Translations under genes and position numbers: made by a program
The notes under the pieces: model-generated
Databases searched by the model: none
The model's input: the letters and a program-made list of their open reading frames with translations, nothing else
What the model was told of the DNA's origin: nothing
NCBI GenBank assembly: GCA_902806055.1
Contig: CADCVD010000053.1
Coordinates: forward strand, 1 to 41,169
Length of the DNA stretch: 41,169 nucleotides
Direction: 5' to 3'
Source of the DNA: an uncultured Rubrobacteraceae bacterium
GTDB lineage: Bacteria; Actinomycetota; Rubrobacteria; Rubrobacterales; Rubrobacteraceae
Shown: one piece after another, positions 8,796 through 17,468 of the stretch
Layout: each line of letters starts with the position of its first letter
Numbering within the stretch: position 1 is the first letter of the stretch

Positions 8796-9787
8796 CTGAG
8801 CATCTTCCGGCTCTGCCTGCTCGCCTTTTCTCTGGTGCTGTTTTAGTAGCCTGTGAAGGGGAGCAGACGTCCGGAGACCAGGGAGATGTTCAGCAGGACG
8901 GAGGACAGGAGGAGACGACCGGCGCACCGGTTGTCGACAATGAGGATAGCTGACGTACAGGTGCACCGTTGCCGGTTCCGGTAAGCGAGATAGCTGTAAC
9001 CGAGCTCGACGGAAAGATCTAGGTACTGGGCGGCTACACCGCTGAGACGGCATCGTCTACCCTCAACCAGGTCTACGACCCGGCGACTAACACCTGGGAG
9101 GAGCTCGCTCCCATGCCTCTTGGTCTCAACCACGTCGGCGTCGCCGGGTACGACGGCAAAATCTACGCGATCGGCGGATTTGTCGGCGGAGACGTGGGGG
9201 CTGTGGCGAGCGTCTACGCCTATGACGTCGCGGCCGATGCCTGGGAGGAGCTCGCGCCTCTGCCGGCCCCGCGCGGCTCGGTAACAGGATCCACGCTATA
9301 GGAGGACGCGACATCGCGGATGTGAATACCCACGAGGCTTATGACCTGGCGACCGGCACCTGGGAGGAACTGGCGCCTTTGCCGATCGCTCGCGAATATA
9401 TGCCCGCCGGGCCGCTGGGCGGCAAGATCTACGTGCCCGGCGGGCGCTTTGAAACCATCGAGTACATCACCGGCGTTCATGAGGTCTACGCTCCGTTGAC
9501 AGGCTCTTGAGGAGAGGCCGCACCCTTGCCCGCGCAGCGGCCCGGCGGGCGCGGCGCTGGACGGGCGCGTGCTGGTCTTCGGCGGCCAGGAGCCTGTAGG
9601 CGTCATCGGGAAGAACGAGGCGTATGATCTGGCGACCAACACCTGGAAGGAGTTAGCGCCCCTGCCGACGCCCCGCCATGGGTTCGGCGCGGCCACGATC
9701 AGCGGCGCCGTCTACCTCCCGGCCGGCGCGCCTGTAGTGGGCGGTGATCTCCAGAGCAACGTACTCGAAGTCTTTACGCTGCAGTAG
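8796..9787 (+). pseudogene. Decayed kelch-repeat lipoprotein gene
   Basis: Conceptual translation across several frames gives one kelch-repeat secreted protein. It starts with a signal-like segment (SIFRLCLLAFSLVLF), then after a frame change a lipobox-like VAC-EGEQTSGDQ linker, then repeated blades with GKIYAIGG, VYDPATNTWEELAPMP, AYDLATGTWEELAPLP and AYDLATNTWKELAPLP. I count an early frame change near 8843, TGA at 8951, TAG at 9020 (in GKI-x-VLGG, where Tyr is expected), a frameshift near 9283, TGA at 9508 (Trp expected) and a frameshift near 9551. Kelch blades form beta-propellers used for binding or oxidation. With six lesions it cannot make a full protein. It begins just after the glycosylase gene, whose transcript may run into it. 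Confidence 0.88.
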
Positions 9788-9939
9788 AACGGCACGAAAG
9801 CTAAGGATCGGTCAGACTTTCGACTGCATGACCCGTTCACTACTCTCGCCGGAAGTAAGAATATTACTAACCAATTCTTAATCTCCCTGTTATTATGCGG
9901 GAAAAGTAGTACATAAGCGTCGAGAAGGGCCTACAAATC

Positions 9940-11001
9940 TTGGTCAGCACAACCTCCAGCACCCGTATGATGGACTCCGTAGACAAGGACTTGCTAAACC
10001 TGATGCAGCGCGAGTTCCCTCTGGAACGGGAGCCGTTCGCGGCGCTGGGTCGTCCTTTGGGGCTCGCTGGGGACGAGGTGATAAGGCGTATAGAGTCGCT
10101 CAAGAGGGGGCGGGTGATACGTCAGATCAGCGCGATATTCGATACTCGTGTATTGGGGTACCAGTCGAGTCTCGTCGCAGCTTCGATACCCGCTAGCAAG
10201 CTCAACTCCGCCGCCAAGGCCATAAACTCCCACCCCGGCGTCTCCCACAACTACGAGCGAAACAACGATCTAAACCTCTGGTACACTGTCGCCGTTCCTC
10301 CTGACTCGCGGTTAGGGCTAGAGGGGACGGTGGACGTGCTGCACAAGATCAGCGGCGCGGAGAAGACGCGTATCCTACCGACCCTGAAGCTCTTCAAGAT
10401 CGGGGTGACGCTCGACATGAACCAGGGCGCGACCGCCAAGAAGGAGGCCCCGCAGTACGGTGAGGCCGACCGCGCTGGTGCGGACCGCAACGTCTCCGAA
10501 GACGACAAAGCGGCGATCCGGGCGTTGCAGGAGGACGTGCCGCTCACCCCGAGACCGTTTGATCTGTGGGGACGGCAGGTCGGGCTCTCGTGTGAGGAGC
10601 TTTTGGAGCGGGCGTACGACTTGCAGCGGCGTAAGATTATGCGCCGCTTCTCGGCCGTGCTCTACCATCGCAAGGCGGGCTTCCGGGCCAACGCGATGGG
10701 CGTGTGGAAGACGCCGCCGGACCGTGTGGAGGAGGTAGGCCAGATCTTCGCCCAGTACCAGGCCGTCTCCCACTGCTACCAGCGCCCGGTCTACGAGGAC
10801 TGGCCCTACGCCCTCTTTAGCATGGTGCATGGCCGGAGCGAGGAGGAGTGCGAAGCCGTCCTTGACGCGATGGCCGCCGAGACGGGTCTGACCGAGCGGG
10901 CCTCTCTGTACTCGACCCGCGAGTACAAGAAGACGCGCGTTCGCTACTTTACGCCGGAGATGGAGGCTTGGGAGAAACTCTACGCCGGCGTTCTGCGCTA
11001 A
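9940..11001 (+). CDS. Fused AhbA/AhbB-like siroheme decarboxylase (Lrp/AsnC fold)
   Basis: A 353-residue protein made of two tandem AsnC/Lrp-like units, about 10-165 and 185-350. Each has a winged helix-turn-helix-like N-part and an alpha-beta ligand domain. The first unit carries VSHNYERNNDLNLWYTV, the AhbB/NirD-type signature, and the second carries VSHCYQRPVYEDWPYALFSMVHG, the AhbA/NirL-type signature. In known systems AhbA and AhbB decarboxylate siroheme to 12,18-didecarboxysiroheme for alternative heme synthesis, and NirDLGH do the same for heme d1. Fusions occur. No other heme, siroheme or nitrite-reductase gene is in the window. The TTG at 9940 has GAAGGG about 11 nt upstream; ATGs at 9967 and 9970 are alternatives. 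A purely regulatory role is less likely given both motifs. Confidence 0.85.
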   Translation: MVSTTSSTRMMDSVDKDLLNLMQREFPLEREPFAALGRPLGLAGDEVIRRIESLKRGRVIRQISAIFDTRVLGYQSSLVAASIPASKLNSAAKAINSHPGVSHNYERNNDLNLWYTVAVPPDSRLGLEGTVDVLHKISGAEKTRILPTLKLFKIGVTLDMNQGATAKKEAPQYGEADRAGADRNVSEDDKAAIRALQEDVPLTPRPFDLWGRQVGLSCEELLERAYDLQRRKIMRRFSAVLYHRKAGFRANAMGVWKTPPDRVEEVGQIFAQYQAVSHCYQRPVYEDWPYALFSMVHGRSEEECEAVLDAMAAETGLTERASLYSTREYKKTRVRYFTPEMEAWEKLYAGVLR

Positions 11002-11089
11002 GACAGCGCCCGGTCTAGAGTAGCCGGTCTTTTATTCCTGATACCGGCGCGGGCATCCCGATCGCTGTAGGGTAGAGTGGCATGTTCAC

Positions 11090-11824
11090 TTGCTAAGCGC
11101 GACGTTACTGGTGGCGCTGTTAGCAGCGTTCTCTGCCGGGTTCGCCTCCGGGCTTACGGGGTTCGGGTTCGCCCTGATAAGCGTGCCTCTATTCTTGCTG
11201 GTCTACGACCCCTCGAGGGTCGTAGCTCTTATAGGCGTGCTCGCGGTCTTCATCAACATAGAAGTGGTAAGGGATTCTTACAGGGACGTCGACTGGCGGT
11301 CGGTGCTGGCGTTGCTCCCCGTCGCCCTCCTCGGGCTCTTCGTCGGGGTGAAGGTACTGATAGCCGTGGACGCTGACTATATACGGCTCGGAGCGGGCGT
11401 CGTCGTTGCCTCGGCTTTACTGCTGTAAGAGATAAGCCTGCCGGGGGTAGAGGGGAGGCTCGCTCCTGTCGTCGCCGGGTTCGCGAGCGGCACGCTCTCC
11501 ACTTCTGCCGGGCTTGCCGGACCTCCCATAGCCTTGCTCTTCACGGCTCGTAAGCTGCCGAAGCACCGCTTCCGGGGGAGCAGCGCCGCTTACTTCCTCA
11601 TCCTTGGTGTGGCGGGCCTCGGCGTACTCGTCTACGCCGACGTAATTGTTAGGGAGAACGCTCTTCTGGCTGTTGCTCTCGTACCCGCTTCCCTACTCGG
11701 CAAGGTTGCCGGAACGTCTCTGCTGGCGAGGCTCTCGGAGGAGGGTTTCCGGCGATTGACCCTGGCTGTCGTGATTCTCACCGGTTCACTGGGCGTCGCG
11801 ACCGCCGCGCGGGCGGTCTTTTAG
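11090..11824 (+). pseudogene. TauE/SafE-type sulfite/anion exporter interrupted by one TAA
   Basis: One continuous frame encodes a TauE/SafE-like membrane protein of about 244 residues, the normal size, except for a TAA at 11426-11428. Before it: ASGLTGFGFALISVPLFLLVYDPSRVVALIG, the N-terminal half with the conserved G-x-G-G/F region. After it, in the same frame: APVVAGFASGTLSTSAGLAGPPIALLF, the second inverted-repeat half. Several hydrophobic helices are present in each half. Family members move sulfite, sulfoacetate or similar anions across the membrane. Because there is just one lesion, this is a recent loss of function or a sequencing error. The TTG start at 11090 has a weak ribosome site. 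Confidence 0.85.
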
Positions 11825-11835
11825 TAGCCGTCGCT

Positions 11836-12549
11836 TCAAGCGCCAAGCTCCTCGGCCAGCTCAGCGAAGTCTTCGGCGACTATGTCGAAGGATGGGTCTG
11901 GTTCCTCCGGCTCTATCCCGGGGCCCCACTCCAGGGGACGGGTGACGTAGGCCGTGCGGAGGCCGTGAGATTGGGCGGCGCGCAGGTCGTCGGGGTGGGC
12001 GGCGACAAGCATTACCTGCTCGGGACGCAGGTCGAGCAGGCTCGGGGGCATGAGGTATGTTTCAGGATCGGGCTTGTAGTGGCGGACGAGCTCGGCTGAG
12101 AAGATGAGGTCCCATGGCAACCCGGCCCTCTTAGCCATGTTGGTCAGCAGCGCGACGTTCCCGTTGGAGAGGGTGGAGATGATGTACCGGTGTTTGAGGC
12201 GTGTGAGCCCGGCGACGGAGTCCGGCCAGGGTTCGAGACGGTGCCATGCTTTGTTGAGGTGGTCCTTCTCTTCTTCGGTGAGATCCGTGATTGCGAACTC
12301 TTCGATCAGCTCTTCGAGGGAGGCGCGGTGCAAGGCGTCGAGGTTTCTCCAGGAGGTCTCGCCTTTGCGCACCCTGTCCATCGAGGGCTTGTACCGTCTC
12401 CGCCACTCGTCGGCGAAGGCGGACCAGTCAACGTCCAATCCCTTCTCCCTGCCGAGCTTCTCGCCCTCCCGGATCACGGACCCGCGCCAGTCCACTACCG
12501 TGCCGAAGACGTCGAAGATGAGCGCCTCGATGTCCCGAACCCCCGTCAC
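11836..12549 (-). CDS. HAD-superfamily hydrolase, haloacid dehalogenase type II-like
   Basis: A 237-residue protein. HAD motif I is LIFDVFGTVVDW (nucleophile Asp near residue 13), motif II is STLSNGN, motif III is the Lys in VRHYKPDPETY, and motif IV is VAAHPDDLRAAQSHGLRTAYV. The F-D-V-F-G-T-V-V-D motif and the S-N-G-N motif are typical of (S)-2-haloacid dehalogenase type II proteins, which hydrolyse the C-halogen bond of 2-haloacids. Many annotated members have other phosphatase-like roles. Conserved dehalogenase halide-binding residues were not checked, so the substrate is uncertain. The gene is convergent with the TauE/SafE pseudogene, 11 bp apart. Confidence 0.9.
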   Translation of the reverse strand: MTGVRDIEALIFDVFGTVVDWRGSVIREGEKLGREKGLDVDWSAFADEWRRRYKPSMDRVRKGETSWRNLDALHRASLEELIEEFAITDLTEEEKDHLNKAWHRLEPWPDSVAGLTRLKHRYIISTLSNGNVALLTNMAKRAGLPWDLIFSAELVRHYKPDPETYLMPPSLLDLRPEQVMLVAAHPDDLRAAQSHGLRTAYVTRPLEWGPGIEPEEPDPSFDIVAEDFAELAEELGA

Positions 12550-12845
12550 GCCTCTCTCCGAATCGGTGTTAGTGTGCCTCCGGTGGCGTCCCTGCCTCCA
12601 GAACTTACGAGTTCTAGTCCCATCGCTCCGACCTCCGTGTTGTTTGAGACATCTTGTACGCTGGCAGGGCTGCCCGTTAACTCCGCTTAACTATCGAGCC
12701 GAGGTAGCCTTTTGCTGTGTGCGGACGGCTCCTACGATTTTGTACTGACGAGGTGGTAGCGTTACCGGTCTCCAACTCGGAAGCAGTATAGTAGGCAGCC
12801 TGCGAACAGCCAAGCCAGACTACCCCTCTACATCTTCTAGGGGCT
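12550..12845. other. Intergenic region, no gene seen
   Basis: About 296 bp upstream of the HAD gene and downstream of the DapA-family gene (both minus strand). No ORF with family resemblance, tRNA or strong hairpin was recognised. It must contain the promoter of the HAD gene. Confidence 0.5.
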
Positions 12846-13757
12846 CTATCCTGCTTCCTGCGCTACCATCACGCCGGCCTCCCGCAGCACGGCTTCGACC
12901 TCCCCACGCGCTTCCTCGGGGAGGGTGGGGGCAGGGCCGCGGACGGTCGGGGAGATGGGGACGTCGAGCGCGTTCATCGCGAGCTTGACGGCGCCCAAAG
13001 GAGTGTCGCCCAGAGAAGCGAGGGCCGTGAGCGAGAGGACGCGCTTATGTAGCTCCGCCGCTTCTCCGAGGTCACCGTTTCGGACGGAGCGCACCAGGTT
13101 GACGAAGAGGTCGGGGGCGACGTTGGCGAGGCCGCAGATGGAGCCGTCGCCGCCGGCGAGCATGGAGGGTAGGATCTGGTCTTCAAACCCTGCCAGGACC
13201 GAGAAGTCGTACCTTACCTGCCTGACCTCGCGCAGCACGTTCACAGTATGGGAGTACTCGGTTACCGTGTCCTTCAGTCCGGTTACGTTCGGGTGTTCGC
13301 GGGCTACCCTAGCGACGAGCGAGGGTGAGAGGTCCACGCCGGTCAGGAGGGGTAGGTTGTAGATCAGGGTAGGGATTGAGACAGCCTCGGCTACGGCTGC
13401 GAAGTGCTTGAAGAGCGCTTCCTCTCCGACCTTCCAGTAGAACGGTGCTACGACGAGTACGCCGTCCGCCCCCGCCTCTTCGGCGTTACGAGCGAGCTCG
13501 ACGCTCTCCCTGGTGCCAGGAGAGCCCACCCCGACTATGAGAGGGATACGCCCGGCGACGATCCTCGCCGTCTCCCCGGCGAAGCTCTTACGCTCGCCCA
13601 GGGTGAGGTGCGAGAACTCTCCGGTACTGCCAAGCACCGAGATGCCGTCCACGCCAGCCGCTATAAAGCGTTCGATCACTGCCTCCGTCGCCGCGAGGTC
13701 TACCTCCTCACGCTCGTCGAACGGCGTCACCATCGCCGGTATCAGTCCCGTAAACAT
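12846..13757 (-). CDS. DapA-family class I aldolase/synthase (DHDPS/NAL superfamily)
   Basis: From the ATG at 13757 (GGGAGG about 10 nt upstream) the protein is 303 residues, normal for the family; an ATG at 13793 is possible. The TIM-barrel signatures are visible: GLIPAMVTPFDE at the N-terminus, GVDGISVLGSTGEFSHLT, the Tyr in LIYNLPLLTG, and the Schiff-base Lys in VTGLKDT. Members condense or cleave pyruvate with aldehydes, e.g. 4-hydroxy-tetrahydrodipicolinate synthase in lysine synthesis or sugar-acid aldolases in catabolism. The GSTGE rather than GTTGE motif and the lack of lysine genes nearby make a catabolic or unknown aldolase as likely as DapA, so I give no symbol. Confidence 0.9.
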   Translation of the reverse strand: MFTGLIPAMVTPFDEREEVDLAATEAVIERFIAAGVDGISVLGSTGEFSHLTLGERKSFAGETARIVAGRIPLIVGVGSPGTRESVELARNAEEAGADGVLVVAPFYWKVGEEALFKHFAAVAEAVSIPTLIYNLPLLTGVDLSPSLVARVAREHPNVTGLKDTVTEYSHTVNVLREVRQVRYDFSVLAGFEDQILPSMLAGGDGSICGLANVAPDLFVNLVRSVRNGDLGEAAELHKRVLSLTALASLGDTPLGAVKLAMNALDVPISPTVRGPAPTLPEEARGEVEAVLREAGVMVAQEAG

Positions 13758-13859
13758 AGGGTTTGCGCCTCCCGTTCTCGTCCCAACCTGCATGCATCCT
13801 ACACCGCGGCGGGCCGGCGAGCAGGAGGCACGCCGCGTCCTTCCGGGAGTAATAGATGA

Positions 13860-14984
13860 TCAACCGATCTCTGATGCGCGGCCTGCGGCCTCCTCAAGCG
13901 CTTTTAAGGCTGATGCTTGATCCATTCCGGTGCTTCTGAGCAGGTCCACGGCCGCCGAGCGGATCTGACCGACGAGCACGCTCGTGGCGAGGTCGTGCCT
14001 CTCTTCGAGTATCTTGGTAGCGCGGCGGGCGGCCTCTAGCGCATACCGGCGAGCTTCGTCGGGCGGGCCGGGCCGTTCGAGGAACGCCGCGAGCGCCCTC
14101 ACCGCTCGCGAGAGGTCCAGCACTGCCTCCGGCAACGACGGCGGTACCGAGTCCCCGCGCCTGACCGCGTTGGCGGCGCCTCGGGCAAGGACGCGCGTGT
14201 TGATAACGGCTAGCTCTACCCTGAGACCCGCCTTGGAGTAGAGTTCGAGGTGTCTCAATGACCTGCGATAGGTGGGGGAGAGACGGGCGGTCTCGTAGCC
14301 GGCTGTGATCGACTCGTTGAACGCTTTCACCATCTCGTCGATCCGGCGGGCTCTCATAAGCGTATCTACGGCCTTCTCCGGATCGCCTCCTCCAAGCGAG
14401 GCGGAGACCTCTTCCAGCACGGAGGCCAGCTCGTCGAAGATCGGGCGGGCGTTGCGCTCGACCAGACGCTCGGGGTTTACCGGGAATAGATGGTTGACCG
14501 CCAGGGCCACCGCTCCCCCTACGAGCGCGCTCACGAAGCGGTCGGGCGAGAAACCCGATGCCGGTGGCTGCAACACGATCACCAATATCGCCGAGATCGC
14601 CGCCTGGTTGACGAAGAGGTTTCTCTCCGAGAAGAACACGGCCGCGGCCATCGCGAGCGCCACCACGAGCCCGACCTGTACCGTGCCGATTCCCATAAGG
14701 AGCACCAGCAAGTCCGCCACCAGCAGCCCGATGGCGACCCCCAGGACCACCTCGACCGTGCGTCTCCCGCGCTCCCCGAGCGTCAGTCCCAGAGAGATCA
14801 CCGCCGCTATCGGGGCGAAGAACGGCTGCTCTTGTCCTAGAGCGACGGCAGCCAGAAGATAAGCCAGGCTCGCGGCTACCGCCGTCTGGACTACCGGCCA
14901 GACGTTGGCCCGCAGGCGCCTGGCTCCCACGACCAAGCGGTGGCGTATCCTGGTGAAGAAGCTCGTCTCTCTCGCGGTACTCAT
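13860..14984 (-). CDS. FUSC-family (aromatic acid exporter-like) membrane protein
   Basis: A 374-residue protein with a hydrophobic N-terminal half of about five to six helices (VVQTAVAASLAYLLAAVALG, FFAPIAAVISLGLTLGERGRRTVEVVLGVAIG, VGLVVALAMAAAVFF, AISAILVIVL, FVSALVGGAVALAVNHLF), followed by an alpha-helical cytoplasmic half of about 200 residues. The G-x-R-x-x-x-V-x-G-x-x-x-G pattern (GERGRRTVEVVLGVAIG) is the FUSC/ArAE signature. Full-length ArAE exporters of aromatic acids have a duplicated architecture, whereas this is a half-size form common in actinobacteria. The substrate is unknown. ATG start MSTARETSFFTR at 14984. Confidence 0.85.
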   Translation of the reverse strand: MSTARETSFFTRIRHRLVVGARRLRANVWPVVQTAVAASLAYLLAAVALGQEQPFFAPIAAVISLGLTLGERGRRTVEVVLGVAIGLLVADLLVLLMGIGTVQVGLVVALAMAAAVFFSERNLFVNQAAISAILVIVLQPPASGFSPDRFVSALVGGAVALAVNHLFPVNPERLVERNARPIFDELASVLEEVSASLGGGDPEKAVDTLMRARRIDEMVKAFNESITAGYETARLSPTYRRSLRHLELYSKAGLRVELAVINTRVLARGAANAVRRGDSVPPSLPEAVLDLSRAVRALAAFLERPGPPDEARRYALEAARRATKILEERHDLATSVLVGQIRSAAVDLLRSTGMDQASALKALEEAAGRASEIG

Positions 14985-15170
14985 CTCGTCACACCAGAGT
15001 TTCGCTTTGGTTGCTACCCGGAAACACTACCGGTCACTCGCCTCCCGCGCCAGCGTGAGCCGCGGACCGGACGGAGGGCGTCGCATCGGTGCGCTACCGC
15101 AAGATGTTGCATAACAACTAGAAGCTCTGCTGAGGGGCGTAAGCGCCGGTTAAACTTGTGAAGCTGTCGC

Positions 15171-16583
15171 ATGAAGGGCGGACGTTTGGGCCTCAAAAAC
15201 CCGAGAGAAGAGCTTGAGACCGGGCGTAGGCTCGAACTACGGGACTTATCCGATCGCTTCTCGGACTTCACGCGGAGCAGCCCGCCGAAGCGTAGAGGAG
15301 GTTGGCGGAAGGTTCTCGTCTTCGTGCTCGCTGCCCTCTGTATGATCATGGCCCTGCTTCTCGTAGTGGATTACTCGATGAGCTACGGCAGGATCCACCG
15401 TGGCGTACAGGTCGGTAGCGTGGACGTCGGCGGCAAGACGCCCGAGGAGGCCCGCCGGGTGGTTGAGGAACGGGCCGCGGGCGTGCCCGAGAGGGTCCGG
15501 TTCTCCAGAGGCTCCGGCGAGTTTACCTATACCGCCGATGAGCTGGGCGTAGACTTCGACATAGAGGCGAGCGTGGAGCAGGCCTACGCCGTCGGGCGCG
15601 AGGGGAGCTTCTTCGAGCGGTTCAAAGACCGGATCGGGGTGTTCCGGGACGGGACGCGTATTCAGCCGATGCTGGGGCTTGACCGGGAGCAACTGCGAGA
15701 TGCCCTCTCGGACATGATCTCTACGTTCACGGTCAGGTCCGTGGAGGCGGGATACGAGGTCGAGAACGGCAGGGTCTTCGTCACCGAGAGCCGGAGAGGC
15801 AAGAGGGTCGACGAGGAGACCCTGTTGAACGACGTCGAGGCCGGTCTCTTCGAAGGCAAGGCCGAGTACGAGGTGCCGGTCGAGATCGACGATCCCCTCC
15901 TCACCACCGAGGAGGCGGAGAGTTTGAAGCCGACGAAGCTCCTCGGCAGCTACCGGACCAACTACACTCTAAGTACCGACACGAGCCCCGAACGGGTGGA
16001 GAACCTGGAGATCGCCTCGGGCGCGGTAGAGGGCACTCTCCTGGCTCCGGGTGAGGTCTTCTCGTTCAACGAGCTGGCCGCCCCCCTGAGCTACAACTCT
16101 ACGAAGGTTATAGTCGAGGGCCGGGAGGAGTTCGCCAGCGGCGGCGGGCTGTGCCAGGTCTCCTCGACGCTGTACGTCGCCGCTAACTACGCAGGGCTGG
16201 AGATCTTGGAGCGTAACCCGCACAACGCGATGCTACCCTATATCCGACCCGGCTTCGACGCCACGGTCTGGTTCGGCCTGCTGGACATGCGGTTCCAGAA
16301 CACCACGAACGGCTACTTGCTTCTCAAGGAGCGTGTGGACAAGGACGGCTACATCTACGCCGAGGTGTGGGGCAGGCCCACCGGCAAGAAGGTAGCCATG
16401 AGCTCCGAGCCCTCCTATACGGGCGCCGACTCGTCCACCTGGATCACCTACCAGCAGGTAGAAGAGGATGGGAAGACAACCTTTGACGGTCCCGTCTACA
16501 CCGACACCTACTACGCCTTACAGACCCAGGACGGGTACCTGGTCTCGCCAGCATCACTGCAACCCGCCCCCGCCGATCCCTAG
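15171..16583 (+). CDS. VanW family protein with peptidoglycan-binding-like domain
   Basis: A 470-residue protein. A cytoplasmic N-terminal tail of about 45 residues and one membrane helix (VLVFVLAALCMIMALLLVVDY) are followed by an extracytoplasmic region. Residues about 75-260 resemble the putative peptidoglycan-binding domain (PG_binding_4) found before VanW: VQVGSVDVGGKTPEEARRVV and ELGVDFDIEASV. The VanW domain follows, with YRTNYTLSTD, LAPGEVFSFNELAAPLSY and GGGLCQVSSTLYVAANYAGLEILERNPH. VanW is found beside some vancomycin resistance genes, but its biochemical role is unknown. No van genes are nearby, so a general cell-wall role is the safe reading. ATG start without a strong ribosome site. 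Confidence 0.92.
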   Translation: MKGGRLGLKNPREELETGRRLELRDLSDRFSDFTRSSPPKRRGGWRKVLVFVLAALCMIMALLLVVDYSMSYGRIHRGVQVGSVDVGGKTPEEARRVVEERAAGVPERVRFSRGSGEFTYTADELGVDFDIEASVEQAYAVGREGSFFERFKDRIGVFRDGTRIQPMLGLDREQLRDALSDMISTFTVRSVEAGYEVENGRVFVTESRRGKRVDEETLLNDVEAGLFEGKAEYEVPVEIDDPLLTTEEAESLKPTKLLGSYRTNYTLSTDTSPERVENLEIASGAVEGTLLAPGEVFSFNELAAPLSYNSTKVIVEGREEFASGGGLCQVSSTLYVAANYAGLEILERNPHNAMLPYIRPGFDATVWFGLLDMRFQNTTNGYLLLKERVDKDGYIYAEVWGRPTGKKVAMSSEPSYTGADSSTWITYQQVEEDGKTTFDGPVYTDTYYALQTQDGYLVSPASLQPAPADP

Positions 16584-16689
16584 ACGGAAGGTTCGACCTG
16601 TGTGGATGATCGTGGATCATGGGTAGGCGTGCCTGACCGTAGAAGCCATAATCTCCGGTTGCAGTGACTTTTAAGAAAGGGAGGCAAGG

Positions 16690-17463
16690 GTGAAGGTACG
16701 GGTGGGAGCACAGATTCAGCCGCAGCACGCTGAGTATGGGCAGATGCGCGATACGTGGCTGAGGGTGGAGGAGATGGGGGCGGACACGCTCTTTAACTGG
16801 GACCACTTCTACCCTCTGTATGGGGAGCCGGAGGGGAAACATTTCGAGTGCTGGACGCTGCTCGCGGCCATGGCCGAGGTTACGGAGAGGGTGGAGTTCG
16901 GGGCGCTCGTCACTTGCAACTCGTACCGGAACGCCAACCTAGTCGCGGACATGGCCCGGACCGTGGACCACATCTCGAACGGCAGGCTGATCCTCGGGAT
17001 GGGTAGCGGGTGGTTCAGGAAGGACTACGACGAGTACGGCTATCGTTTCGGTACGGCGCCGGAACGATTGAAGAGGCTCGACGCCGCAATGCCGGTCATC
17101 GAAGAGCGGTTCCCGAGGCTAAACCCGCCCCCGACGCGTCAGATCCCGGTCCTCATCGGGGGGGGCGGCGAGAAGGTCACCTTGCGCATAGTGGCGGAGC
17201 ACGCCCATATTTGGAACGGCTTCGGCGACCCGCAAGAGGCGGGTCGTAAGAGCGGTATCCTCGACGGCTGGTGCGAGAAGGTCGGGCGCGACCCGAAGGA
17301 GATAGAGCGCTCCATCCTACTGCGGCCGGACCGGGTTAGGGACCTGGACGCCTACGTCGAGAACGGCATCACGCACCTTTTGGTCGGCCTCTCCGGTCCC
17401 GACTACGACCTCTCGCACTTGCAGAGACTCATCTCCTGGCGCGACTCGCGCAACGGAGGCTAG
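16690..17463 (+). CDS. LLM-class F420-dependent oxidoreductase
   Basis: A 257-residue luciferase-like monooxygenase-fold protein. Family landmarks: [71 protein letters not shown], and the C-terminal [21 protein letters not shown]. Such enzymes in actinobacteria use reduced coenzyme F420 (some use FMN) for hydride transfer, but substrates are rarely known. The GTG at 16690 has GGGAGG 6-11 nt upstream. It ends 5 bp before the convergent methyltransferase gene. It is shorter than the second LLM protein in the window (33655-34620) but shares the same motifs. Confidence 0.93.
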   Translation: MKVRVGAQIQPQHAEYGQMRDTWLRVEEMGADTLFNWDHFYPLYGEPEGKHFECWTLLAAMAEVTERVEFGALVTCNSYRNANLVADMARTVDHISNGRLILGMGSGWFRKDYDEYGYRFGTAPERLKRLDAAMPVIEERFPRLNPPPTRQIPVLIGGGGEKVTLRIVAEHAHIWNGFGDPQEAGRKSGILDGWCEKVGRDPKEIERSILLRPDRVRDLDAYVENGITHLLVGLSGPDYDLSHLQRLISWRDSRNGG

Positions 17464-17468
17464 AATCT

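Noticed and set aside
8951-9510. In-frame TGA codons in the kelch gene as possible selenocysteine sites
   Set aside because: The same gene has a TAG and at least three frame changes, and one TGA replaces a conserved Trp. Decay explains all lesions together.
11426-11428. TAA in the TauE/SafE gene as programmed recoding
   Set aside because: TAA is not a known recoding codon for Sec or Pyl. A simple nonsense mutation or base error is sufficient.
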